A stretch of DNA of 56,854 bases from Minisyncoccota bacterium (GCA_028695415.1 JAQVIY010000005.1:1-56854); one strand, 5' to 3'. Shown: positions 26,311 to 38,963, counted from the first letter of the stretch. Notes: a model not told the origin generated them from the letters alone. Translations and numbers: made by a program.

Positions 26311-26594
26311 TGCCCGACACACCGCTCCAACCCTTTGCGCCGCCTGCCGGCCTCTCTTCGCTCCTGCCAAACGAACTCAATCTCTCGGCTGGTATAGCGA
26401 TAGAGTGGGTGCTCTATGCCGTATTCGCCTTCTGGGCTCTTTATACGCTCGTCGCCGTCTATCACTGGCTCAAGTACTCCCACGCGTCATGGGTCGCCTT
26501 TCCCGCCATAGCCGCACATCTTTTCATTTCAATTGCACTGATGTCGTACACACTCTCCGGTTCAGCGTACTTCCTTACCCCTTACTTGCCCTAA
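26310..26594 (+). CDS. Small membrane protein, unknown function
   Basis: A 94-residue protein with about two hydrophobic helices (WVLYAVFAFWALYTLVAVYHWL and the segment after HASW). Its ATG overlaps the prmC stop (TAATG) and the next gene starts 3 nt after its own stop, so it lies within an operon with prmC and the PH-domain protein. No family recognised. Confidence 0.6.
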   Translation: MPDTPLQPFAPPAGLSSLLPNELNLSAGIAIEWVLYAVFAFWALYTLVAVYHWLKYSHASWVAFPAIAAHLFISIALMSYTLSGSAYFLTPYLP

Positions 26595-26597
26595 CGT

Positions 26598-27134
26598 ATG
26601 CGAGAATTCGAACTTGAGCCGGGCGAACATGTCGTGCTAGAAGCGCGAAAGCATTGGATTCTTTTCCTCGGCGAACTCTTGCCGTATGCCATTCTCATAC
26701 TTCTCCCTTTCGCGCTTCCGAAACTGCTTGCCGTTACGCCTCAAACAGCTCCGTATGCATCCTTTCTCGACTACCACTCCGTGCTCGGGCGCGCGGGGCT
26801 CGGCGTCTGGATCCTCGTCTGGTGGACGAGCGCATGGGGAGCCTTTACCCGCTATTTCCTCAATGTGTGGGTGCTCACCAATCTGCGCATCGTTGATATC
26901 AAGCAACGCCGCTACTTCTCCCGCGAGGTCTCAAGCCTCTTCCTCACTCGCGTACAGGATGTAACGACCGAGGTAACCGGCATCGTGCCGTCGCTTCTCG
27001 GTCTCGGAGACATCAAGGTTCAGACTGCGGCCGAAGATGTTGAGTTCGTTATGAAAGGCATCCCGCGCCCCGAACAGATGCGCGATATCATCCTGCGCTA
27101 TGTCTCTACAAAACCTGTAAATACCGGCGTCTGA
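26598..27134 (+). CDS. Membrane protein with bacterial PH domain (YdbS/YdbT-like)
   Basis: This 178-residue protein has an N-terminal LEPGEHVVLEARKHW lead, two transmembrane helices, then a bacterial PH-like domain with VLTNLRIVDIKQ and FFSREVSSLFLTRVQDVTTE, the standard bPH2 signature. Function of these proteins is not well defined. The ATG follows the upstream stop by 3 nt. Confidence 0.78.
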   Translation: MREFELEPGEHVVLEARKHWILFLGELLPYAILILLPFALPKLLAVTPQTAPYASFLDYHSVLGRAGLGVWILVWWTSAWGAFTRYFLNVWVLTNLRIVDIKQRRYFSREVSSLFLTRVQDVTTEVTGIVPSLLGLGDIKVQTAAEDVEFVMKGIPRPEQMRDIILRYVSTKPVNTGV

Positions 27135-27147
27135 TATACTGGGCGGT

Positions 27148-28416
27148 ATGTCCGAACCGATTTCCACCGAACCCTACAAGGGCGTCCGTGACTTCTACCC
27201 CGCTGATTGGGAACAGATGCAATCAATGTTTGCGCGAATGCGCGCGACGCTCGCGCTCTGGGGCTACGAAGAGTACAACGCCTCTCCGCTCGAACGCGCC
27301 GAGCTCTATGAAGCGAAGACCTCCGAAGAGATCGTCAATGAACAGACCTACACTTTTATCGACCGCGGCGATAGGCGCGTGACGCTCCGTCCCGAGATGA
27401 CGCCGACCTTGGCGCGCATGGTCGCGAACAAGCGTCGCGAACTCGCGCTGCCTCTGCGCTGGTTCTCTATCCCAAATGTCTTTCGCTACGAACGGCCGCA
27501 GAAAGGGCGTCTGCGCGAGCACTACCAGCTCAATGTCGACCTCGTCGGCGCAAGCGGAATAGAAGCGGACATCGAGATACTTTCGCTCGCCTCTGAACTC
27601 CTGAGGTCTTTGGGCGCTACGGAAAGCGATTTCATCATTCGCGTCAACTCACGAGCGCTCCTCACGAATGCTTGTGAAGCGGCGGGGCTCAATGCGGACG
27701 CGACCCGTGCATACCTCCGACTCCTGGATAAGAAAGCAAAGATGACTCCCGAGGCGTTCGCCGCCGCGCAGGCGGCTATCACCCCGAACGACCCGCTCTC
27801 GTTCCTCTCGGGTGCCGGCAGCTCGCCCGAGATCGCGAGCGAGAAGAGCGCACTCGCGAACACCGTTGAAGCACTCAAACTGCGCGGCATCGGGAATGCA
27901 GTACTTGATCCGACCCTCATCCGCGGATTTGATTACTACACCGGCATCGTGTTCGAGATATTCGATACCAATCCCGCGAACCCCCGCTCGCTCTTCGGCG
28001 GCGGCCGCTTCGACAAGCTTGTTGCACTCTTCGGCGCTGACCCCGTTCCTGCTATCGGCTTCGGTATGGGAGACGTCACGCTCGCTGACTTTCTTGAAAC
28101 GCACAAGCTTGTCCCCAGCGGCGGCGAACGCAAGCCGCAGCTCTACCTCGGCACTCCTTCTCCAAGCAACATCCCCGCAGCTCAAGCGTTCGCGAGCGAA
28201 CTCCGCCGACAGGGCGGACGCGTGTTCGTCAATCTCTCTGACCGCGCACTCGGCGACCAGGTAAAAGACGCAGTGAAGCGCGGCATCCCGCTCTTCGTCG
28301 CGTATGGCGCCGACGAGATCGCGAACAATACGGTTCGGATGAAAATCCTCGCGACCGGCGAGGAAACGGCGCTTGCGGTGACCGAATTACCGGCGCGTCT
28401 GCGCGCCGGTAGCTGA
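27148..28416 (+). CDS. hisS: Histidyl-tRNA synthetase
   Basis: A 422-residue class II synthetase: motif 1 region KGVRDFYP, motif 2 FSIPNVFRYERPQKGRLREHYQ, histidine motif GFDYYTGIVFE, motif 3 GGGRFDKLV. It charges tRNA-His. The C-terminal anticodon-binding domain is present. TATACT (27135-27140) ends 7 nt before the ATG, giving a leaderless message. The last codons form a 10-bp hairpin (28388-28411) that spans the PARLRAG end; no T-run follows it. Confidence 0.95.
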   Translation: MSEPISTEPYKGVRDFYPADWEQMQSMFARMRATLALWGYEEYNASPLERAELYEAKTSEEIVNEQTYTFIDRGDRRVTLRPEMTPTLARMVANKRRELALPLRWFSIPNVFRYERPQKGRLREHYQLNVDLVGASGIEADIEILSLASELLRSLGATESDFIIRVNSRALLTNACEAAGLNADATRAYLRLLDKKAKMTPEAFAAAQAAITPNDPLSFLSGAGSSPEIASEKSALANTVEALKLRGIGNAVLDPTLIRGFDYYTGIVFEIFDTNPANPRSLFGGGRFDKLVALFGADPVPAIGFGMGDVTLADFLETHKLVPSGGERKPQLYLGTPSPSNIPAAQAFASELRRQGGRVFVNLSDRALGDQVKDAVKRGIPLFVAYGADEIANNTVRMKILATGEETALAVTELPARLRAGS

Positions 28417-28445
28417 TTCCGGTATGCCCAGTAGGACTACATGGC

Positions 28446-28556
28446 ATGCGGTATGATTACGTTTGTGAATATTTCGAGACAATCGCGGGCACGTTCCTCG
28501 GACACACGGGGCGATGCTATGTTGTCCTAACCGGGTATGCGCGTTATCACCTTTGA
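28446..28556 (+). CDS. Upstream ORF overlapping the exonuclease start (36 aa, ends in a VVLTGYA motif)
   Basis: A frame beginning MRYDYVCEYF and ending CYVVLTGYARYHL* overlaps the following exonuclease gene by 20 nt. A second small frame before rnc (51962-52024) ends CLVVLTGYA* and overlaps rnc in the same way. The shared DNA is TTGTCCT[A/C]ACCGGGTATG, ending in the start codon of the nuclease. It may be a coupling or leader peptide, or the conservation may be at the nucleotide level only. Confidence 0.4.
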   Translation: MRYDYVCEYFETIAGTFLGHTGRCYVVLTGYARYHL

Positions 28557-29118
28557 TATCGAATCGATTTCCGACTCGTTCGTACGCGGCCATATCGATG
28601 TGAATGATCAGGAACTCACCGTCGTCGCTATTCACGACTCCGAGACCGGCGAATATTCGCATTATTTCAAAGAAGACTTGCCGAAACTCTGGCCGCTCCT
28701 TGAGCGAGCCGACCAGCTCGTCGGTTTCAATTCCGACACGTTCGATATTCCTCTCCTCAATCGCTATTATCCGGGCGACCTTTCACACATCCGTTCGCTT
28801 GACCTCCTCTCCGAGGTACACAAAGTACTCGGTCGGCGCATCAGGCTCCAGTCGCTCGCTGAGGCGACGCTCGGCAGAGGCAAGTCGGGAGATGGGGCGA
28901 AGGCTGGCGAATGGTGGAAGGAGGGACGGAAGGAGGAGGTGGCGAAGTACTGTGTCGAGGACGTACGTCTCACGCGCGAACTCTACGATTACGCGCTCAA
29001 GAACGGAAAGTTGAAATATAAGGACCTGCGCGAGAAGCGCGATATCAAACTCGACACTGCTCTCTGGGAACAGGCAGCTGCCACCCTACCCTCTCTTACG
29101 CACGCGCTCCAGATTTGA
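28537..29118 (+). CDS. DEDD-type 3'-5' exonuclease (RNase H fold)
   Basis: A 193-residue protein with exonuclease motif I ITFDIESI, motif II VGFNSDTFDIPLL and motif III YCVEDVRLTRELYDY, matching DEDDy exonucleases of the YprB-like group. No other domain. It should trim DNA or RNA 3' ends with two metal ions. No Shine-Dalgarno is seen; its ATG lies within the upstream ORF, so translation may be coupled. Confidence 0.8.
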   Translation: MRVITFDIESISDSFVRGHIDVNDQELTVVAIHDSETGEYSHYFKEDLPKLWPLLERADQLVGFNSDTFDIPLLNRYYPGDLSHIRSLDLLSEVHKVLGRRIRLQSLAEATLGRGKSGDGAKAGEWWKEGRKEEVAKYCVEDVRLTRELYDYALKNGKLKYKDLREKRDIKLDTALWEQAAATLPSLTHALQI

Positions 29119-29239
29119 TAAATCTCCCATTCGAGACAGCACCGAAACAAGATCGTAATACGGCGCGGCAATAATCGCCTTATAGCACGCGGGAGCATAC
29201 CCCCTGTGCGCATTCATTTTTAGTGATACCCTGTACGAT

Positions 29240-29902
29240 ATGAAATCTCCCTATACCATACCGTTCGCCATTATCGCCGGAGGCATCATCGTTGCTGGCG
29301 CCGTGTATGTCTCGATGCCGAAAATCGCAACAGGCGGTAACCCGGCGCTCGTGCGTCCTGTTGATTCGACCGACCATATCCTCGGCAACCCCACTGCCAA
29401 GGTCACCATCATCGAGTACGCTGATTTCGACTGCGACTATTGCAAGGGTTTCAATGAGACGCTTCATCAGATAGTCGCAAACGAGGGAGTGGCAGGACAG
29501 GTCGCATGGATCTATCGCGAATTCCCTCTCGTTGAGATTCATCAGAATGCGCTCGCTCATGCGCGTGCTGCCGAATGCGTCGCTCAAGTCGCAGGCAATG
29601 ATATGTTCTGGAAGTTCGAGACTGCCCTTTTCAATGCTCAGCCTGTTGAACCCGCAAATTATGGGGTGCTCGCGAAGAGCATCGGCGTCTCGGGCGACGC
29701 CTTCGCTTCCTGCTATGCGGGTGCCGCAACCTCCGGCATCAACGAGCGCATCGTGAAAGATCGTCAGAATGCGCTTGATATGGGCGCGCAAGGCACGCCG
29801 TATTCAGTTATCCTCGTCGCCGGAAAATCACCGATCGTTATGGCAGGCGGTTACTCCTACGACGCAGTGAAGCAGCTCGTGGACGGTATGCTCGACAAGT
29901 AG
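29240..29902 (+). CDS. DsbA/DSBA-like thioredoxin-fold oxidoreductase, membrane-anchored
   Basis: A 220-residue protein with an N-terminal anchor (IPFAIIAGGIIVAGAVYV) and a thioredoxin-fold domain with C65-D-Y-C68 (YADFDCDYCKGF) and the cis-Pro loop GTPYSV. Proteins of this type make or shuffle disulfides in exported proteins; cognate partners such as VKOR are not in the window. A further Cys pair (AAECVA, ASCYAG) is typical of the family in these bacteria. The start follows GATACC by 9 nt. Confidence 0.88.
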   Translation: MKSPYTIPFAIIAGGIIVAGAVYVSMPKIATGGNPALVRPVDSTDHILGNPTAKVTIIEYADFDCDYCKGFNETLHQIVANEGVAGQVAWIYREFPLVEIHQNALAHARAAECVAQVAGNDMFWKFETALFNAQPVEPANYGVLAKSIGVSGDAFASCYAGAATSGINERIVKDRQNALDMGAQGTPYSVILVAGKSPIVMAGGYSYDAVKQLVDGMLDK

Positions 29903-29928
29903 TCCGAGAGCATACCGTTTCTCGGACT
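29901..29928. terminator. Hairpin between convergent dsbA-like and nuclease genes
   Basis: Arms AGTCCGAGA and TCTCGGACT, 9 bp, no T-run. It sits between two convergent stops and could act as a weak terminator or 3' stabiliser. Confidence 0.45.
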
Positions 29929-29930
29929 GC

Positions 29931-30863
29931 CTATTCATCCAAGAGCTCGAGCCGATATATATCGAACGAGTTATCGCCTTCGAACATATCGGACGGGTTC
30001 GGAAGGTACGCGCGACGGCGCGTAATCTCTTCTGTCGCATCGGTAATGAGCCGATGGAAAACCGCGAAATCCTCCCGATGTTTTTTGAAATCTATCGCGT
30101 ATCGCCGCAGTTGTGCGCTCCCGTCTGCGTTCTTGGTTTTCTTGCACTCATACACGATGAACTGCCGCACCGGCTTCCCGAATAATGCTCTGACGGTGTA
30201 ATAATTGAAAATAGCCTGAATGATAAAGAGCGGCTTTACCGCGCCAGCCTTGCTAAATGACGCGACGAATTTGTGATCCACGATATCAACGGCTCCCTTT
30301 TCGATGCGCGACTCCACAACGAGATCTGAAACCGCCTTGATCGGGAGCGGAAGCCCCTCTACCTCGACGACGCCTTTCACTTCGACGCCCAGGACCTTAT
30401 GTCGGGGCGCTCGTGCGAGGTAAAAGCCGATTGCTTGCAGGTATTCGCGCTCCATAGCTGCGCGTTTCTCTTTCTGCGCGCGCCGTGACTTCATCTTCCC
30501 GAAATCGATCTCGAAATCCGCTATCGCACGCAGGTAATTGAGTCCCATCTGCACGGCAATATCTTTGGGTGCACCACTATAAGCCTTTCTTGCAGGCTTT
30601 CCGCCAGCGTTCGCTCGGTCAGACGAATGTTGAGCACTCGCCTGACCCTCGCTCATTTGGCGGTAGAAATGCTCGAGAGCAAAGTGCCCCGCGCTTCCGA
30701 CCACCGAGGCGGGCGTACGCGGCGTGTCATAAATCTCTTCAACATACCGCTTGTACCACGCAAGCGGGTTCCGCAAGAACGCCATGAGCGAGGAATGGCT
30801 CCAGTGCTTAATCGGCAATGTTGTCTTTCTTTTGCTTTTCTTCTTGTTGAGTCCTTTCCGCAT
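29931..30863 (-). CDS. PD-(D/E)XK nuclease (RecB/Cas4-like fold)
   Basis: A 310-residue protein with a Lys/Arg-rich N-terminus, HWSHSSLMAFLRNPLAWYKRYVE (the typical QxxxY-like lead), SAGHFALEHFY, the active-site region with VDIVDHKFVASF (D and xK) and FIVYECKKT. This is the PDDEXK_1 architecture seen in RecB-like and Cas4-like nucleases. Residues about 71-95 are an in-frame hairpin-rich insertion (30601-30663). TATACT (30875-30870) ends 6 nt before the ATG. Confidence 0.75.
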   Translation of the reverse strand: MRKGLNKKKSKRKTTLPIKHWSHSSLMAFLRNPLAWYKRYVEEIYDTPRTPASVVGSAGHFALEHFYRQMSEGQASAQHSSDRANAGGKPARKAYSGAPKDIAVQMGLNYLRAIADFEIDFGKMKSRRAQKEKRAAMEREYLQAIGFYLARAPRHKVLGVEVKGVVEVEGLPLPIKAVSDLVVESRIEKGAVDIVDHKFVASFSKAGAVKPLFIIQAIFNYYTVRALFGKPVRQFIVYECKKTKNADGSAQLRRYAIDFKKHREDFAVFHRLITDATEEITRRRAYLPNPSDMFEGDNSFDIYRLELLDE

Positions 30864-30901
30864 TATCTAAGTATATCTAATTTACAACTATCCAAGACTC
30901 C

Positions 30902-30913
30902 GTCCTATAGGAC
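30902..30913. promoter_or_regulatory. 12-nt perfect palindrome upstream of the nuclease gene
   Basis: GTCCTATAGGAC lies about 27 nt upstream of the nuclease -10 box, between it and the Cas2-like gene. The size and place fit an operator; no regulator has been shown. Confidence 0.35.
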
Positions 30914-30927
30914 AATCTTTTGGATAC

Positions 30928-31512
30928 CTATTCCTGCGGAAGTCCGAAATGTTCGCGTAAATGCTTATCGCGTTCGATCTGCTCGACAATCATATAAAGA
31001 GCATCCGCGCCGATATGAAATTCGGTCTTTGCGAGAGCCATAAGGTCTTCGCAATCATAGGGGTATACCCACACACTATCCTGCAACCGTACGAATCCGC
31101 ATTCCTGCATGAACGTGCGTAGCCGAACTCTGGATTTCTTCCGACGTTCAGGGATATCAAAGATAACCACGCGCCACCGCCTATCCCAACGCTTTTTCTT
31201 CATCGCTCCAAGCCGCGCTCGTTCCAAAGAGAGCGCTCGTTTCCCCTCTTCCGTAAGTCGTGCGAATTTCAATCCCTTTTCTTCAACAAACACAATGAAC
31301 CCTTTTGCTGCGAGTTTCGACAATGCAGATTTATATTGATAATTGAACCGAGCGCCTTTCTTGTAGCCTGGGAAATACTTCAGAAGCTGTGCGGCATTCG
31401 GAGCCGCTGCGCCAATGACCAACACAACTCCGACGGCAACTGCTCCTATAAGCGCGAACTGAAACGCTCCCACACGCCGCCTACGCTTTGATTCTTTTTC
31501 CATCACCCCCAT
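30928..31512 (-). CDS. Membrane-anchored wHTH protein with C-terminal Cas2-like domain (PaaX/Cas2 type)
   Basis: A 194-residue protein: basic N-terminus, one transmembrane segment (FALIGAVAVGVVLVIGAAA), a winged-helix region (YKSALSKLAAKGFIVFVEE... FARLTEEGKRAL), and a ferredoxin-fold C-terminus (RWRVVIFDIPERRKKSRVRLR... FVRLQDSVWVYPYD) that matches Cas2 and the PaaX C-terminal domain. The Cas2 catalytic Asp position is occupied (FDIP). There is no cas1, other cas gene or CRISPR array in the window, so a toxin-like or regulatory role is likelier than spacer capture. ATG 31512 is assumed; 31503 is also possible. Confidence 0.7.
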   Translation of the reverse strand: MGVMEKESKRRRRVGAFQFALIGAVAVGVVLVIGAAAPNAAQLLKYFPGYKKGARFNYQYKSALSKLAAKGFIVFVEEKGLKFARLTEEGKRALSLERARLGAMKKKRWDRRWRVVIFDIPERRKKSRVRLRTFMQECGFVRLQDSVWVYPYDCEDLMALAKTEFHIGADALYMIVEQIERDKHLREHFGLPQE

Positions 31513-31532
31513 CCATCAACCTTACCATCCAT

Positions 31533-31574
31533 ACTATCCACACTATTGAGCGGTCGCTCAATAGTGTGGATAGT
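31533..31574. repeat. 42-nt palindrome, 20-bp perfect arms
   Basis: Arms at 31533-31552 (ACTATCCACACTATTGAGCG) and 31555-31574 are perfect reverse complements with GT between them. It lies between the divergent Cas2-like gene (-) and the 31636 gene (+). Lacking a T-run and lying between divergent starts, it is not a normal terminator; an operator or cruciform is more likely. Confidence 0.85.
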
Positions 31575-31635
31575 TTGAAAGATACGAGAAATGGTATATA
31601 TTGCCCATCAGATTGCAATTTCCGGGAGAAATTCT

Positions 31636-31899
31636 ATGAAAAAGATCTTTTGTTTCGTATGCGACGAGAGCATCTTCCAATCGATGGGAGTCGCTTTCAT
31701 TCTCGTAATACTCGTCGCCGACACCGTCCTCATGTCGTTCCTGTCCCTCGCCGCCGAGGAACGCTACGATGAATACTACATCCAATTCGCCTCTCCGCTT
31801 TTTGGATTCTTCTCGGCGGTTCTCGCAATCGTGGCCGCAAGTATCGTTGGTGTCGGACGATCGCTCACCGTTCTGTACGAACGCACACGAGACAAGTGA
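31636..31899 (+). CDS. Small membrane protein (87 aa), Shine-Dalgarno class
   Basis: Starts MKKIFCFVCDESIFQS, with two transmembrane helices (GVAFILVILVADTVLMSFLSLA and the one after DEYYIQFASP). GGGAGA lies 6 nt before ATG 31636 and a TATATT box is at about 31595-31600, so the upstream in-frame ATG at 31591 is rejected. Its own terminator follows. No family recognised. Confidence 0.62.
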   Translation: MKKIFCFVCDESIFQSMGVAFILVILVADTVLMSFLSLAAEERYDEYYIQFASPLFGFFSAVLAIVAASIVGVGRSLTVLYERTRDK

Positions 31900-31937
31900 T
31901 GCCGAAAAGAGAGTATGAATGAACTCGATATACATCA

Positions 31938-31966
31938 AAGAACCGCATTGTGCGGTTCTTTTTAAT
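31938..31966. terminator. Bidirectional intrinsic terminator
   Basis: AAAGAACCGCA/TGCGGTTCTTT with 3-nt loop and TTTTTAATT on the plus strand. It ends the 31636 gene (+) and directly follows the distal, presumed ancestral, stop of rpoD (-). Confidence 0.88.
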
Positions 31967-31968
31967 TC

Positions 31969-32150
31969 CTAATACGACTTCAGGTGGCGGGCTTTATTGT
32001 GGGCGACTTTGTTTTCTTATGGGCGAAGCGAATTGGCGACCAGAATTTCATGAGCGAAGCGAATAGAAATTCGGAAGTACTCCTGTGGTGAAAACAAGAA
32101 GTCCTGATAAGGCCAGTCTAATAACTCTTGAGATGTCTGGCCTTATCATG
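31969..32150 (-). mobile_element. Candidate 3'-end-replacing insertion, rpoD (149-nt period)
   Basis: The proximal rpoD end (stop at 32120-32118) encodes [10 protein letters not shown]; a second copy ending at 31971-31969 encodes [10 protein letters not shown]. Of ten codons, only GCC, AAG and TAT are identical, and AGA, CAT and AGT are replaced by CGC, CAC and TCG. The proximal codons take part in a 12-bp inverted repeat (32105-32116 with 32137-32148). The insert has nested arms TTGTTTTC/GAAAACAA and GAATTTC/GAAATTC and two GCGAAGCGAAT motifs. No ORF of note. Confidence 0.75.
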
Positions 32151-33395
32151 GGTGCGGATTTTCTCGAGCGCTTTCGCCTCGATCTGGCGGATGCGCTCGC
32201 GGGTAACGCCGAACTCGCGCCCCACTTCTTCAAGCGTGTGATAGATGCCGTCCATAAGACCATGACGCATCTCGAGTATCTTGCGTTCCTTCGGTGAAAG
32301 GTCGGAGAGGATCGCCTTTACCTGTTCCGAAAGGATGCGTTCTGATGATTCTTGCACCGGCGATGGGATCTTATCATCGGGAATGAAGTCGCCGAGTGTC
32401 GAACGCTCATCATCGTCTGAACCAACCGGGTTCTCGAGCGAGAGCGTGTCCTGATTTATTTTTTCGATCTGATAGATCTTGTCCGGCTCGACACCCATCT
32501 CGACGGCTATCTCCTCAGGCTGCGGATCGCGACCAAGCGCCTGGGCGAGGCGGCGCGAGACTTGCTTGTACTTCGCAATAGTCTCAACCATATGGACCGG
32601 AATGCGGATGGTGCGGGATTGATCAGCGAGTGCGCGAGTAATCGCCTGGCGTATCCACCAGGTCGCGTACGTGGAGAACTTATAGCCCTTCTTCCAGTCG
32701 AACTTGTCGACGGCTCGAAAGAGACCGAGATTCCCTTCCTGAATAAGATCGAGAAGAGTGAGATCAGGCGAGCGTCCGACATATTTCTTCGCGATAGAGA
32801 CGACGAGACGGAGGTTCGAGCGAGCGAGGATATTGCGCGCCTCGGCATCACCCTTCTCAATGCGCTTTGCGAGCTCGCGTTCTTCAGCGGCGGTCAGAAG
32901 CGGGTACTGCCCTATCTCGCGCAGGTATATTTGAATAGAATCATAGCTCGTCGAGTGACGATCTTTGATATTGCGCGTCGCGAGATACTCGTCGGCGGCA
33001 TCTTCGAGCATGCCGCCTTCAAGCACATCGACACCCGCGACCGCGAAACGCTCGTAGAGCGATTCGAGGAAGCTGACATCCTCCTCAACATGCGGGAAAG
33101 ATTTCAAGATTTCACTATAGGTAACATACCCGCGTTCCTTGCCCTTCTCAATAAGCGCTTCTGCCGACATCGCCTTCGCGGAAAGCGCCTTCGCCTTCGC
33201 GCCCTTCGCTACTGCGCGGACGGCCTGTTTGTGAGAGAGCTTCTTTCCCTTCTTCACGGGTTCCTTCCCTTTCTTCATCGGCTTCTTTACGACTTTCTTT
33301 TTAGGAGCTGGGCGCTTTTTGGGTGCAGCCTTGCGCACCGGCTTCTTTGCCGGCTTCTTCGCAACCTTCTTCTTTTTTGTAGCGGGTTTCTTCAT
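32118..33395 (-). CDS. rpoD: Primary RNA polymerase sigma factor (sigma-70/RpoD)
   Basis: A 425-residue sigma-70: a Lys/Ala/Pro-rich N-terminal extension (about 1-65), region 1.2-2 ([20 protein letters not shown], the [12 protein letters not shown] and [11 protein letters not shown] core and [19 protein letters not shown]), region 3 and region 4 ([25 protein letters not shown]). It directs core polymerase to -35/-10 promoters, which agrees with the -10 boxes in the window. TATACT lies 13 nt before ATG 33395. The last ten codons are the recoded copy described for the insertion at 31969-32150. Confidence 0.95.
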   Translation of the reverse strand: MKKPATKKKKVAKKPAKKPVRKAAPKKRPAPKKKVVKKPMKKGKEPVKKGKKLSHKQAVRAVAKGAKAKALSAKAMSAEALIEKGKERGYVTYSEILKSFPHVEEDVSFLESLYERFAVAGVDVLEGGMLEDAADEYLATRNIKDRHSTSYDSIQIYLREIGQYPLLTAAEERELAKRIEKGDAEARNILARSNLRLVVSIAKKYVGRSPDLTLLDLIQEGNLGLFRAVDKFDWKKGYKFSTYATWWIRQAITRALADQSRTIRIPVHMVETIAKYKQVSRRLAQALGRDPQPEEIAVEMGVEPDKIYQIEKINQDTLSLENPVGSDDDERSTLGDFIPDDKIPSPVQESSERILSEQVKAILSDLSPKERKILEMRHGLMDGIYHTLEEVGREFGVTRERIRQIEAKALEKIRTHDKARHLKSY

Positions 33396-33441
33396 GCGAA
33401 AAGGTAAAAGTATAAAAGAGATGCATCGCCCGCTCCCTGGT

Positions 33442-35127
33442 TTATCGAGCAAGGCTCGCGAGACGCGCAGACAGTTTCGCACACGTCGCTTGCGCACTTG
33501 CAACCGAGACTGCGTTTCCTGCAGCCTCTGCTCTTCGTAAGTCTTGTACTGCTTCCTGGTACGCCTCGCGGATAACCGCTTCTTCAAAGGCGTTCAGAAG
33601 CTCATCTGCCGCATCTTCCCTGGGCTCTTCGCCGAATGTCTGTTCAGTCCTGAACAGAACCGGCTCTTTGAGCGTGTCGGTAAGGGGCGGCTCGGCTTCA
33701 GTAATTCGAGCATACTCTAATTTGACACGACTGGCAAGTGGTGTTTCCGGATATGCGTGTATAACCGCGAGGAGCTGTTCTTCACGCATTTTGCGCGCTG
33801 TTTTCTTCACTGCCGAGAGAGTTGCCGATGCCTCCGCGGTAACCGCGATTCCCTGCTGTTTCGGCAAACGAGAAAGCGCCTCGCGAACCGCTTCAGGAGA
33901 GAGTCCGAGTGTGCGCGCAGCAGATTGCATGAAATGTTCGCGCTCCATCGGGCTCGATATCGCCGCGATAAGCGGCAAGACGATGTTCTCTGCCAAGCGA
34001 AGAAGGCGATGCGGATCGCGCTCAGAGTCAGAGAGCTCTGCGAGAAAGAATTCAACGATCGGCTTCGCCGCAACAATACGCGCACTAAACTCCTTCGAAT
34101 CCTCACTGATGAGATCTGCCGGATCCTTACCTGACGGCAGCCGTGCCGCCTTCACTCTAAGGCCGTGTCGAAGGGCGAGCTCTGCCGAACGTGCCGTCGC
34201 CTTGAAGCCTGCCGGATCGGCATCAAGGACGAGCATCAGGTTCTCGCTGTAGCGTTTCAGAAGCGCGATATGTCGTTCGGTAAGCGCGGTACCCGAGAGT
34301 GCGATGGTATTTCTAAATCCTGCTTGATGCGCATGCAAGAGATCCATCTGTCCTTCAACCAGCATCGCGAATCCCCGCGTACGAATAGCGTCTTTTGCGG
34401 CGTCCATACCGAAAAGAATGTCCGACTTGTGATAGAGGTCAGTCTCGGGCGAATTCAGATATTTCGCCATATCGTCATCAGCAAGCGCTCTGCCGGTAAA
34501 GGCGACAACGCGACCGGCAACATCGCGTATCGGGAACACGAGACGATTGCGAAACCGATCGTAATACGTACCGCGCTTGCCGTCTGCTTCTTTTATGAGC
34601 CCCGCCGCGAGCAACTCTTCGACGGTGAAGCCTTCAGCGGTAAGCGCCTCAAGGAGCGCGCGCCACTCATCGGGCGCGTGCCCGAGCCGCCAGTTGTGGA
34701 TAGTTTCGTCAACGAGCTTTCGTTTTTTCGCATACGCTTCGGCGGGGCTGCTCGAGAGCCGCTTCGCATACCATTCGCTCGCGCGATTCATTACTTCCCG
34801 AAGACGGTCAGTACGCGAGCTTCGCTCGCGCGAATTTGCATCGTACTCGATGACTACTCCGGCTTTCTCCGCGAGGAGTTTGAGCGCGCCCTTGAAATCA
34901 ACGCCTTCGATCTTCTCGATGAACGAGAATCCGTCGCCTCCCTCCCCGCAGCCGAAGCAATGCCACGTGCCGCGCTCAAGGCTCACATGGAAACTGCCGG
35001 TCTTCTCTTTATGAAAGGGGCACAGGCCGACAAGCGACCTGCCGGCGCGATGCAGCTTCACATACGGACTCACGATGTCCTGTATCGAGAGCCGCTCTTT
35101 GATTTCTGCCACCGTGTCCTTCGCCAT
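33442..35127 (-). CDS. dnaG: DNA primase
   Basis: A 561-residue primase: zinc ribbon [14 protein letters not shown]...[17 protein letters not shown]-polymerase core, Toprim with [14 protein letters not shown] and [10 protein letters not shown], and a C-terminal helicase-binding region. It makes RNA primers at the fork. TAGAAT (35140-35135) ends 7 nt before the ATG, so it has its own leaderless promoter just after the rpoBC terminator. A 17-nt palindrome (34814-34830) is read in frame as part of SRERSSR near residue 103. Confidence 0.95.
   Translation of the reverse strand: MAKDTVAEIKERLSIQDIVSPYVKLHRAGRSLVGLCPFHKEKTGSFHVSLERGTWHCFGCGEGGDGFSFIEKIEGVDFKGALKLLAEKAGVVIEYDANSRERSSRTDRLREVMNRASEWYAKRLSSSPAEAYAKKRKLVDETIHNWRLGHAPDEWRALLEALTAEGFTVEELLAAGLIKEADGKRGTYYDRFRNRLVFPIRDVAGRVVAFTGRALADDDMAKYLNSPETDLYHKSDILFGMDAAKDAIRTRGFAMLVEGQMDLLHAHQAGFRNTIALSGTALTERHIALLKRYSENLMLVLDADPAGFKATARSAELALRHGLRVKAARLPSGKDPADLISEDSKEFSARIVAAKPIVEFFLAELSDSERDPHRLLRLAENIVLPLIAAISSPMEREHFMQSAARTLGLSPEAVREALSRLPKQQGIAVTAEASATLSAVKKTARKMREEQLLAVIHAYPETPLASRVKLEYARITEAEPPLTDTLKEPVLFRTEQTFGEEPREDAADELLNAFEEAVIREAYQEAVQDLRRAEAAGNAVSVASAQATCAKLSARLASLAR
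34814..34830. repeat. In-frame palindrome inside dnaG
   Basis: CGCGAGC/GCTCGCG around TTC, containing the GAGCGAAGC motif also seen in the insertions at rpoD and the RRM gene. Confidence 0.5.
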
Positions 35128-35158
35128 TCCACTGATTCTACCTCTTTAGCGAGGTAAG

Positions 35159-35183
35159 CAAAAACCGCCCTCACGGGCGGTTG
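35159..35183 (-). terminator. Terminator of the rpoB-rpoC operon
   Basis: CCGCCC/GGGCGG with a tetraloop, followed on the minus strand by TTTTTGC. Confidence 0.85.
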
Positions 35184-35213
35184 TTGTTTTGTGTCAAACA
35201 CCGATCTTTCTTG

Positions 35214-38939
<3,726 letters not shown>

Positions 38940-38963
38940 AGAGAGTTTCAAAGATTAATAAAG

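Noticed and set aside
28388-28411. Fifth 3'-end replacement, at hisS
   Set aside because: The last hisS codons form a 10-bp hairpin, but no second copy of the C-terminal peptide was found downstream.
30928-31512. CRISPR adaptation locus because of the Cas2-like domain
   Set aside because: No repeat-spacer array, cas1 or other cas gene was seen in the window; the protein has extra membrane and winged-helix parts.
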